Origin: Platynereis dumerilii
Lineage: Eukaryota; Annelida; Polychaeta; Phyllodocida; Nereididae
Assembly: GCA_026936325.1 (NCBI GenBank)
Contig: JAPTHN010000001.1
Location: 868,001 to 932,000 of the forward strand
DNA length: 64,000 bases
Reading direction: 5' to 3'
The notes beneath the pieces were generated by a model, which made no database searches, had not been told where the DNA came from, and saw nothing but the letters and a program-made list of their open reading frames with translations. Both the position numbers and the translations under genes were made by a program. Below are positions 44,886 through 55,975 of this stretch, in pieces; within the stretch, counting starts at the first letter, position 1; each line of letters begins with the position of its first letter.

Positions 44886-46080
44886 CAATGTTGGAGTCCT
44901 CGAGGCCGGCCTCGGGGCCCATTTTGGTGGCCTCGGCCTTGGTCTCGGTCTCAGATAGACCTTTGTCTCGGTCTCGGAGCCTTTGCGTCTCGGATTTGTG
45001 TCAAGGCACTTCTGAGGCCAGCCAAATAAATAAAGTACAATTTTGCCGGAACAGTCAAACAAAATTTCCCCATCAGTTTACTATGATTATCTTTCAGTTT
45101 ATCTAATATTAATATAAGTTCCCAGTTAAAAGCGTGATTTGTAATATATATGAAATTATGAATGGACCAAATGTTTTTGGATATCTTTTATTTTCCTTCA
45201 CTATTTGAGTCACTCGGACGTTGAATATTGTTTCAGGTAAATTTCTACCATAATGAGTTGAAGTTTTAATGATTTTTCTTCAATTAATACAAGATACCTA
45301 AGTAAATGATCATTAACTTCACACGCCAAAGTGTCTGACTTAAAAACATAACTCAACAAAATGGAATGGGTCACATTTCTGACAAAATCTCATCTCTATC
45401 TAAAAAATATTCTGAATAGCTTTGATATAACACAAATATGCCACTGTCTAATAATTCGACCCCTGCAACTTGGAGTATCTATCTGCAGCTTGGTAGTATA
45501 ATTTTCAAACAGTCATATGTAGGGAAGCCCGTAATGAAAGAGATTGGAATTTATTTTTAACAAAATCAATTTTTTTCCAGTCCCGATGAAAAAGATCAAT
45601 TCTTTCCTGGCAGTCTTGAAATGAATTTCTGCTGGATGGATGATGTCAGTCTACAATGTTTGATTAAGAAGTAAATAGATGAGGTTGTCAGGCACTCAAA
45701 ACAAATATAATCAGTCGCTGTTTCCTTAAAAAACTTATAATTTATTCCAAGTGAGGCAAAATTCCATGCCCCTTCCGCTGAAAATGAAATGATTACCCCC
45801 TTATTGTCTTCATTTCAGTGTTTTTACCAGAGTCATGCAATGAGTGAATCTTCAGGTGCACTGTTATAGCCAGCTGCCTTATTGTAAGCGATGGCCAAAT
45901 GTTGATAAAATACCAAGCTAAAATAGTTTGGCAGTCAAGCAGATCTTTTATTCAGCCAGCCTCGGTCTCGATAGCTGATGACTCGGTCTTGGTCTCGGTC
46001 TCGGAGGGTGAATGCCTCGGTCTAATGTCTCCGATGCTTATGCCTCGGTCTCGGATGTCCTGGCCTCGACTCCAACACTG
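44886..46080. mobile_element. 1.2-kb hAT-like element with GAGGCC-rich ends
   Basis: Left CAATGTTGGAGTCCTCGAGG, right CCTCGACTCCAACACTG. ATTCAAAT on the left (44878-44885) and GTTCAAAT on the right (46081-46088) differ at one base of eight. CTCGGTCTCGG words are repeated near both ends. It split a LINE reverse transcriptase fragment. No transposase recognised. Confidence 0.88.
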
Positions 46081-47589
46081 GTTCAAATGAAAAATTGTTG
46101 ATTTTTCGGCTGTGCTGAATTTGTACAGTAAAAAGTTTCCTTTCATGTGTGGCATTGTCAGAATCAATGAATCATACACTATAACTACTCCATATATTAG
46201 TTTTTACGTTCACTAAATTTTGAGTTTTCATTGCCTTGAAAAGGGTACTTTAGGGTTCTCCTGGGGTATCTAGGGTAAGGCTATGTACCAATATATAACT
46301 GTAGATAGTGCAAACAATTTGGTATATACTTTGCCAGTTCATTATGAAAGCATTTTGCGGCATTAAGTTGTGTGAAATTTACAATTATATTCAAAATATC
46401 TTGAAATTTCCTCGATTTCTTGAAAATAAACAAGTCAGTAACCATGGCAACACAGTAAAACCACACATATGCTTCTCAGCCACGCATATCCAATAATCCA
46501 TAATACACAGATGCCATAATTTTCCAAAATATATTCTTCATTATAAAGATTTACGAAACTTTAATGGTTTCTATGAAAATGGTTGCTATGGAGATATATA
46601 ATACAAAAACAAATATGACAATATAACTATTTTTGCTTCTTTTGTTGATTTCTACCCCTGTGATGAATTTGGTACAGTAATAACTTTCCTGTTACATGTA
46701 TGTATAGCAATGTGTGAATCATACACCATGGTAAGTTGATATGACATTTACGTCCACCCAAGTTTGAGACTTCATTAACATGAATTGGTTACTTTATGGT
46801 ATCTATTGAGCATTGGGGGTAAAACCATGTGCAGTACTGTATTAATACACAGCAAAGACCATGGTAAACAAATTGGTACATACTTTACTAGATCATTTTT
46901 GAAGGTATTTTGGTGCAGTTGATTTCACTGAGTGCAAAATTGCAAATACAGTGAAGTTGTCATGAGACATCAATGATTACTTAAAAATAAACAAAATGGT
47001 AACCATGGCAACCACAGTAAAACAGCTCATACTTCTCAGCAACACATATCCATCATCAAATTTAACACTGATGCCACATTTTCTGAGATATAAGCTCTAT
47101 TATAAAAATTTACAAAAAAATTAATGGTTGCTATCGAAAGCGTTGCCATGGAGATATAAGCCAAAATCAAGAATGACACCATAGCTAATTTTGCCCCTTT
47201 AGTTGATTTCTACCTCTGTGCCAAATTTGGTAGGTCTATCACAAAATGCACAATTCTCTTAAAATATTACATTAAGCTGCCCTACTATACAGTGGACTTA
47301 CAAGTATGAGTGTGAAATATAAGATCATTTCAAGTGAAATATATACACCTTGTGAGTCATTACAGTACATAATGAGTCATGTCCATATTTTTAGCATGTG
47401 AACCATAGCGAGCTGCTTGCGGCTACCTGAATACATGTGCAGCAGTTCAGAATTGTCAAAACTGCGTTTTTCGGAATTAATAATTTCTTGCTCAGTTTTG
47501 GAGAAATAAAAAATTATGTCAGGCATTCTTGACTTAAAATATGTGTCAGGTAGGAGTATTATTCAACAGGTTGATTTTTAATTTAGAAA

Positions 47590-49460
47590 TGAATATTTTA
47601 GACCCTTTGCTCTCAAATTAAATAACACCATATTACATAGAATTCCAAACAAAAACCTGTCTCCATTCCCATTCTGACCTCACCTGACATCAGGATAATG
47701 CCTTTGACGTCACACTGACATCCCCTTATGTCAAAATAGGTCAAATTACCCCGAGGGTGGCAACTAAGCATCATAGATTTCCATCTGCCCTAACAATTAC
47801 TTTGGCAATAATGGAGTTTTAAAGTATAAATAATTCGAATGTACCAGCCATTGTCTGCCGACAGGCCCGACACCAATGAACAGACTCATTGGAAAAGAAT
47901 GTTTATAAAAGTATGAATCACTACACAAAAGAACCTGACAGTATCCAAAATGGCATTGGAGTACATTTCTCTGAGTGAATGTCTGGATGACATTTTTCAT
48001 CGTGACAAAAACCTCTGCCGTTAGTTCAGTCTGAAACTCCTATGCTGAAATTACAGTATTTAGTCCTCAATTGAGATCAATAGTTTTTTCAACTGTTTTT
48101 TCCTCAATGAGCTTATAAAACATCTATTGTGGTTTTACATAAGATGGTCATATCTTGGGCTGAGTGAGTTTGTCTTGTCTCAAGCAGACATTACCTAATA
48201 TAACTAGTATCCTGGCAACCCTGTATTGTACATCTTTCAGAAACAGATGATGAGGAATGACTGACCTAAGCAATTTTCATTAGAGAGAATAATGCTCTCT
48301 TCAGATATCCACCTACACTTTGCGCTATTTATCACATTAGCATTTTGTAGAATTGCATGTTCTATCAGACAAGACAACAATGGATGAGGTGCAAGAAACT
48401 ATTTTGATTAATATCTCAATTCAAAGGTTTAAAACTAAATATCAGGTGCTGAGTGCAAATGAGTGACGAAACAGTTTCTGTAGTCGTTGCACAACCAACA
48501 CAAATCTCGACATACATAACCAATTTCAAACACATCTAGGGGTGCCTATTGTGAAGCAGACAAAGCAAACAACATGTCTCATTATTGTTGCCAGAAACTT
48601 CTTTCACCAGTTGCGTTCCTATTTAGTCTCATCACTCAGGAGTAGTCAATGCTTACCGACAAGATGGCTGGATGGTGTCTTGTAGGTATCCTCTTATAGC
48701 CTCCATTCACTGGTGCCGGAACAGGGGGGGGGCAGGAGGAACAAATGCACCGCCCTGCCCTAGTCCAAGGGGGGCAGGGGGGCAAGGTGTGCCCTTTTGA
48801 TCTTAATAAAAAAAATAATTCTGCCTTATTTTAGTAATTTTTAGGTACATTATTCTGTCTTATTTTAATGATTTTAGGCACCAATTAGTAATTTTATATT
48901 GAAAAATATTATTGACTCTCCATTTGAATTATCTACATGCGAAATTGGTGCCCTTTTTCGTGACTGCCCCTGCTGCAAGCATTTCCTTCCGGCACCCCTG
49001 CCTCCATTTCAAAAATCTTTTCTAAAATATGATTAAAGTGATGCAATATTAAGAATATTGATGCTTTAGTATTATTTTCTGGCAAATGAAGGACAATCAA
49101 AAGTTGTATTGGACGTGATATAAAATATCTTAATTTTACCAAAGTATGTCACCACAGTTTTAAATTATTTGAAAGTATTCTTAATGTCTGCTTAATCAGA
49201 AAAAAACAGTTACATATTTTAATCAAATTCGGCCTAGAAAGTCTTTTTTCTGCCAAAACGTCAGTAATACTGTTTTCAAAAAATATTTAAGAAAGAAAGG
49301 TAGATAACTCTGTTTGTACACTTTTACAAAAAACTAATTGTAGGTCTCAGTTATGATTTTGACTGAAATATATTTCACAATAAAGATGATCAAATCATAC
49401 AAGGATAACACACTTCAAGAATACAAGTAGTGAAGAAATCAAGAATCACAAAATTATGTT
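47590..49460 (+). repeat. Segmental unit copy IV (M3-M7)
   Basis: M3 at 47770, M4 at 47948, M5 at 48055, M6 at 48300 and M7 at 48545. It starts at M3 rather than M1, as copy VI does. An 85-bp extra piece sits at about 47667-47752 and a hAT MITE at 48708. Confidence 0.7.
48708..49000. mobile_element. hAT MITE (GTGCCGGAA family), complete
   Basis: It starts CACTGGTGCCGGAA and ends TTCCGGCACCCCTG. A perfect 8-bp duplication CCTCCATT flanks it (48700-48707 and 49001-49008). At 293 bp it contains CCCTTTTGATC and GCGAAATTGGTGCC as in the related elements at 5245 and 6300. It is noncoding. Confidence 0.92.
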
Positions 49461-52400
49461 AGTTTAACCTTATAACAAAAACAACACCGGTCTCTCCAAA
49501 AATTTCTTATGGGACCTGGTGAGTACTGACGTCATCCTCAAGCACTGAATCAAAGAAGTCCCCACAGGCTACCAGAAACAACTCTACTCAATTTACAGCC
49601 GCTCTTACCCATCCGGAAAGGTAAATGTATTTTGTCATGCGATTAACGGTTGTTTTTCCCTCCTCGGTGAGGGATTTGTCATTTCTTCTGAAGCCTTCTA
49701 CAATGACATACACAAGTTCCTCAACTGCTTGTCAGATTTTCTGCAAAGATAGCACAGTACTTGTTTTAAAGGACAATAATTCTCATTGTGTGACAGTATT
49801 TGGTTTGGAGTAGTCCTCGATGGGAAATTATTCAGTTCTTGGTAAGGGTGACAGTAATTATTTATTTTGAGAGCATATAAATAGTCTCAAATATTCATTA
49901 CTAAATTAAACAAACTGTTTTAGACTAGACCTATTAGAAGTTTTTTTTATTTATTCAAAGCCCCTCCCCCTCCCTTTAGATATAATGGTTGCCCCTCAAC
50001 CAGAAAATGATCAGGCTCACTAAGAATTAGTTTCAAATATCCTTTACTCAGTAAAGGAATAACAAACACCTTTTTTTTTTTACATGTAAGAACATGATAA
50101 AACCAGAAAAATTGTTAAATTTTTCATAATTTTGCAAAACTATTACTGAATTCCAGACAGTGTGCACTGTGCAACCTACATGGTGAACATCTTAGCCTTT
50201 TCGCAGTACACTGAAACTCCTGTGGTATGAATGTGAATCACTCTAGACATTCATGCACAAATTGCACAATGTAATGTCATGCAAATATTAGTTGCTTTAT
50301 TTTTAAAATGAATTTTTTTTTCACATAAATGATCTCATTATCATAACTTTGCAACTTGTTTGCGTCAATTTTAGTGGAAAGCATCAAAATTGCCCTGAGG
50401 AATAATGAAAATTCAGGAAACATGAAAGAAGTTTATCTTAAAAAGTTCAGATTGACAAACTCATTTACAGGAAACTTCACTTCAATAACACCTTTTACAG
50501 AACAATGCGCTTCATCCCAAAGAAGCATAACAGAACACCATAAGGCATAACACATAGACTTCCAAACAAAATCCTGTCTCCATGGTAACTGAGCCCATAG
50601 ATTACCATCTGCTATAATAATCATCTTTGCTATAACTGAATTGTTGAAGTAGAAACAATGCTAATAAAAGACAATGTCTGCTGACACCAATGCATGCTGT
50701 ATAAGCCAAGCTGTGCATGCAATTAATACATACTTTATATAAAGACTTATTGAGAAAATGAAAATCTCGCACATACCTATCTTTTGACACAATGTGGATG
50801 ATGGTTTGAAGCCAGCTCCAGCCATGTCCAGAGATTATCACTATAGTGTGTGGTATGATAGCCGTTCACTACAATGAGCGCTGGTGAGCAGATTTTTCTG
50901 GAATGTGCGCTGACACATAATCTGAAATAATATAGTCCAATGTCGTGAGTTGGTAAAATTTCAGTTTTGGCCCAACATAGACATGCATTTTGGGTTATAT
51001 CTCAGCTTTCGTATAGAATTTATGCATTTATTATGGATCATATGAAAGGCAGTGATGTCCCCTTTGTGGTAAATGGCAGGAAATGTATCCACATCCCATA
51101 GCTTTTGATATATTAAATGGTAAATTATTGCATATGGGATAAATTTTGGGTGTCATGCTGGACACTGCATGTAAAATATTCAAGTAAAACTTTGAAATAC
51201 AAGCAAGTAAATGCATTTAAAATAAAATTTGAAATTTGGTATTATGCTCATAAACTTTTCCATACAAGTCCATTTGACTGAAGTATGAATAGTTTAGCAA
51301 AAACTGCATTTTAAGTTTGTAAATCCTTCATCTTTATGTTTAAACATACTTACATTAACTAGCCTTGTTAGCTTAAAAATGCATATACAACCTCTGAATT
51401 ATGCATTTTGGAATCTACTGATATATAGGAAACACATCTGTGATTATCCATTTTTTGTCCTAAATGACCAAAAATCCCAAATTTTACCAACTTGTGACAC
51501 TGGACCATCTATAACATTTTTTTATGTAATAATAATAATAATATTTTATGCAACATTCTCAAATAAGATCAGTTGTTGTCGTTCTTTCGCCATTTTACAC
51601 AAGATTGGCTTGTCCTTGGCCTTCTCTCCAGGAAACCTTATCTAACAACTATCCTGCATAGTACAGCTTCCAGAAACAAATAATAGGAATGACCGACAGA
51701 AGCAATTTTCATTAGTTAAACTGTGTCTGGTACAGTTTCTGTGATTTCCTTCAGACACACACACGCAATCAAGGGTGCCTGGTTGAAGACAAAATATATA
51801 GTGCCCGGACTGGTGCCCGGATATAAAGTTTTAGATTCCTTAATTTATGACCAGTGTAGATATCAGTCTCCATATCACAATCTCTGGTAGTAGTGTCTAA
51901 TATTGATCTTATTTTCTGTATCTTTTCATCAAAGAATTTGTTGAAGTTATTTTCTAGGTTTACATCATGCCGACATTTGTTTACTGCAATTTCAATAAGT
52001 ATAAGTTTCCGCCAAAGGCCAGTAAAACGTGGCAAATGCACTTCATGTGATTGGTTGAGGCACTGAATTTCGTAGTATAAAACTAATTTGAATACCACAA
52101 AAACGTATACAAAGTCCAGTGGACGTGTTTGGTATAGTGGCTAATCTTATCTGCAAACCAAACTCAGCAGTTCAATGAACAGAATGTAATATTTTTCACA
52201 GTTTCCTACGTTCAGCATAGATATATGAACGACGTTTTATGGCCTACTGACCAATCAGACAAGCTGAAAATGCCACGTAGAAACAGAGAAAACATCCCAG
52301 AGAAACTCATACTTACGTAATGAATCTGCAGTAAAAACTGGGTGGGTAGTCTCATATCTATACATGTACCAAAGTATTGCTCTATTTAAATCTCCAAGCA

Positions 52401-54250
52401 CCCATAATATGTACCATTTATCACATTTCTATTTTGTGGAATTGCATGTTCGTTTAGAGAAGACAACAATGGATGACGTGCAGGAAATCTTTCAGGTTAA
52501 TATGTTATAAATTGATGAAAGGTTCACTTTAATTTTCAAATGTCTTTACCAATTATTATCACAAAATAGGTAACCGGCTTTAATACACACAGGGGAGCCT
52601 ATTGTGAAGCAGCCAAAGCAAACACTTCTTATTTTTGTAGTGAGAAACCTTTTTTTCACTGGACTCGTTTTCTATTTAGTCTCATCTTTCCAGAGGAGTC
52701 AATACTTAACAAGAAGACGGCTGAATGGACAGGATGTCTTGCAGTCATCCTCTTTTATCCTTTAGCAAGCCAGCCAAGGGAAATGCATGTCCCACTTTGC
52801 CAGTCATGATGACCAAGTGCTGCAGCATGCAGATATGCTGTGTGTTTTTTATTATGGCATGTTCCCTGAAACTAATACTTCAGTCTGAAATTAATTTATT
52901 TTTGCCAAAATGTATGTGCCTTTCAATACGATAACTCAACCCAGATTCTATTGAACCGGTAATATTACTTTGATTATAGCCTTTTGAGGACAGCGTATGT
53001 AGGCTATGAGTCAATATTTCAAAATATTTTCCCTTTTTTGACAACATTTTCAGGCTTTGGTCAAAACATTTTGGCTCTTTTCGAAGATCAAAAAGCCAGA
53101 CAGCAGTTACAACAATAAATCTGTTAATAAAAACAGAAGGCTGAGAATTAATTTGGCACCACTCCAGACACGTTCTATTTACTTTGACCTTCTTTTGGAC
53201 CTGCAAATCCTTTTGACATGACAATTAGATTTGAATATCAAATAACGATCACTTAAATGTCTGACTTCTCAATTCGAGTATTATTTACTTTTGAGCCTTT
53301 GGAATTTCGTGAATGATTTGAACTGGAGGATATAATTTAAGCCCGTATGGTTAGTTTCTTTTTGAAGCCTTGCAGATTGTTATTCTAACCTGATCTGATT
53401 AAATTCTTGAAAATTTGGGTCTGGTGTGTGTACTGAAATGTCACTATGTACAGTGTACTTACAAGTATGAAATATAAGATCATTGTAGAGCGAAATTTTC
53501 ACCTGGTGAGTCATTACAGTACATATGTCATGATCATAATTTTAGCATGCGAACCAAGCGGTTATTAGAGGTTGTTTGAATACAAGTAGTAGAGACATGT
53601 AAAACGGATTATAACATAAAATTAGATTAATAATCCATTCATATATAAGTTATTCACCTGGGCTGAGGCAATGTGTAATTTATACAGCAAGACCTCTCGA
53701 TTCCCCCTTTTTATGTCACTTTAAGCAGACATCAACAAATTGCAATGAAATGTAGGACATGTGATTGACAAGCGAAGTGTCATTTGGCTTTCAGGCTCAT
53801 TGAATTAAAGTGCTTTTAGACAAATTTGATCTGCGATCGTTATACCATTGTCCGTATCATGATATACGAAAATTTTCACATTTTTACAGTCTGGTCTTTC
53901 ACAATTTGACTTGATTGAGATGAGGGGGGGGGGGGTTGTTCACAATGCTCAGTTTTGGAGAAATAGAAAATTCTTTCCAGGCAGTCTTGAAAAAAATCGC
54001 ATCTGGTGAGATGTGATGAAATGCTGTTGATTGCCATTAACCAAATGTCAGTACAGAATAGCTGTTAATCAAGTAGTATCAGCATATTGCAATAGAGGGG
54101 GACACCAGGCAGGGGTAAAGTGGTTTGTTTGCACAGGTGGGCAAGGGCAAGCAAAGGAGGGAAAAGTAGTGGATGTGCCAGGGAGTATGAGTGAGTGCAA
54201 GTGTGAGCATCAGCTCGGAAAATTTATTGGGTTGTACTGTATTTCTTAAC
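49460..54250 (+). repeat. Segmental unit copy V (M1-M9 and tail)
   Basis: The most complete copy: M1 at 49555, M2 at 50340, M3 at 50595, M5 at 51545, M6 at 52420, M7 at 52590, M8 at 52980-53200, M9 at 53290-53440, tail 53440-54050. It supplies the empty site for the 4.8-kb element of copy III. A LINE fragment lies at 51769-52098 between M5 and M6. Confidence 0.75.
51769..52098 (-). pseudogene. LINE fragment, region between endonuclease and RT
   Basis: A 109-codon minus-strand frame contains ENNFNKFFDEKIQKIRSILD. The F-x-x-F-F-x-x-K-I-x-x-I-R pattern is characteristic of the linker just before the reverse transcriptase of CR1/Jockey/L2-like LINEs. The upstream RFTGLWRKLILIEIAVNKCR fits the basic stretch that usually precedes it. 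Similarity is lost on both sides and no start or RT core is present, so it is an isolated fragment. Confidence 0.5.
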
Positions 54251-54269
54251 AGGTTGCTTCTTGATTTAA

Positions 54270-55975
54270 AAATGAATATTTGAGACTCTATGCTCTAAGA
54301 AAAATGACATCATATTACATTATTAAACAATAACCTATCTCCATGGCACCTAAGCATCATAGATTTCCATATGCCGCAACAATCACTTCGGCAATAATTT
54401 TAAAGTATAAATAATGCCAATTTACAAGCCTTGTCTGCCGACAACAATGACTCATTTGAAAAGAAAGCTTATAAAAGAATGAATCACCACAAAAAAAGAA
54501 CTTGACAATTTCCAAAATGGCATTGGAGTACATTTCTCTCAGTTAATGTCTGGATGACGTTTTTCATCATGACAAAAACCTCTGCCGTGAGTCTGAAACT
54601 CATATTCTGAAATTAAGGTATTTAGTCCTCAATTGAGATCATCTTTTTTTTCCTCGGTGAGCTTATACGACAACTTTTGTGGTTTTACATAAGATGGTCT
54701 TATCCTTCGCTGAGTTTGCCTTGTCTCCAGCAAATATTACCTAATCAGTAATCACCATTCAACATTATACTGATTTCAGAAACTGGTAATGAGGAATGAC
54801 TGACAGAAGCAATTTTCATTAGAGAGAATAATGCTCTGTTCAGATATTCGCCCATAACATGCACCATTTATCATGTTTTAATTTTCTGGAATTGCATGTT
54901 CTTTCAGACAAGGCAACAATGGATGACATGTGAGAATCGTTTTAATCAGTATCTTTAAACTTGTTTGGTGTTGTAATATTCAGTTGTCTAAAAATAAGTA
55001 TTGGTGCACACAAATGAAGGAGGACAGCACCTACTAAATTTTTGCTTCAAATACACGGGAGAGCCTGATGTGAAGCAGACAAAGCAAACACTTCTTATTT
55101 TTGTAGTGAGAAACCTTTTTTTCACTGGACTCGTTTTCTATTTAGTCTCATCTTTCCAGAGGAGTCAATACTTAACAAGAAGACGGCTGGGAGGACCAGA
55201 TGTGTTAGGGGCATCCTCTTATAGCCTATAAAGGCCAACCAGCCAACTAAGAGAGATGCCTACTTTAATCTGCATGCCGCCGAATAATGTACGTGTGGCT
55301 TATTACAACCTATCCACTAAAAATAATAACCTTTTCATCTGGATTCAGTGCTAAATACTCTCATTTTAACTACATTAGCTTAATCTTGACTTCTGGAAGT
55401 TCATTTTGAATTATTTCCATTACACAAAGGTCTGTTTTTTTGTGACTCACCAGTCACAAAAACAGACATTCGTGTAGTGGAAATAATTCAAAACTCCCGT
55501 TTCAATCTTGCCAAAAGGCACATGCTTTCCAATGCAATATCTGATCCGAATTCTATCAAATCAGTAAAGTTACTACATGGATTAAATGTAAATTTTTGCA
55601 AGAGGACAGAATGATTCATATAATATAAGTCATCATTTAATATTTACCCCCATTTTAGGAAAAGCTATCACGCTTTTCTAAAACATCTTGGCTCTATTTG
55701 AAGACCAAAATATCCAGACATCAATAGCAAGATCTAATATGGCCAAAGGAGGCTGAGAATTGAATTTGGAACCACTCCAGACATGTTCTATTCACTTTGA
55801 TCTTATTTGAACCTGCAAATCCTTTGGACATGATGATTAAAGTTAAATATCAAATAATGATTACTTCAACGTTTGACATCTCAATAAATTTAGTTTTGAG
55901 CATTTGTAATATTGTGAACAATTTGAACTGGAGGACATCATTCAAACTTGCATTATCTATGATCACGCCACATTG
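54270..55975 (+). repeat. Segmental unit copy VI (M3-M9)
   Basis: M3 at 54360, M4 at 54513, M5 at 54615, M6 at 54840, M7 at 55062, M8 at 55600-55800 and M9 at 55870-55950. It provides the empty site for the LINE tail in copy III (55835-55875). It carries a private 90-bp hairpin at 55404. Confidence 0.75.
55404..55493. repeat. 90-bp near-perfect hairpin
   Basis: TTTTGAATTATTTCCA-TACAC-AAAG-TCTGTTTTT-TGTGACT is followed by a 4-nt CACC loop and then its complement. The arms are about 43 bp with a few mismatches. It is absent from the same position in copies III and V. It could be a minimal MITE or a pre-miRNA-like hairpin. Confidence 0.8.

Larger units (their letters stand above)
42471..47285. 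mobile_element. 4.8-kb element with about 1-kb inverted arms and TA target
   Basis: The ends GTGGGGCGGCTTA and, inverted, GTAGGGCAGCTTA are flanked by TA (42469-42470 and 47286-47287). The arms at 42471-43330 and 46120-47285 pair in reverse complement and are each built of two tandem subcopies carrying CCATGGCAAC and ACCAAATTTGGCA-like words. Copy V at 53440-53470 (AAATGTCACTATGTACAGTG) is the empty site. The loop holds a SINE, a LINE fragment and two hAT elements. No transposase frame seen. Confidence 0.75.
37240..47570 (+). repeat. Segmental unit copy III (modules M1-M9 and tail, heavily interrupted)
   Basis: M1 at 37310, M2 at 38085, M3 at 38335, M4/M5 at 38500-38960, M7 at 41295, M8 at 41560-41770 (CAAGATCTAATATGG, then GAGAATTGAATTTGG), M9 at 42285-42465 (TTTGACATCTCAA, then GAACTGGAGGATATCATTCA) and tail at 47288-47560. 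Four insertions break it: the hAT MITE at 39148, the foldback nest at 39698, the LINE tail at 41800 and the 4.8-kb element at 42471. The matching uninterrupted sequence is in copies V and VI. Confidence 0.7.
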
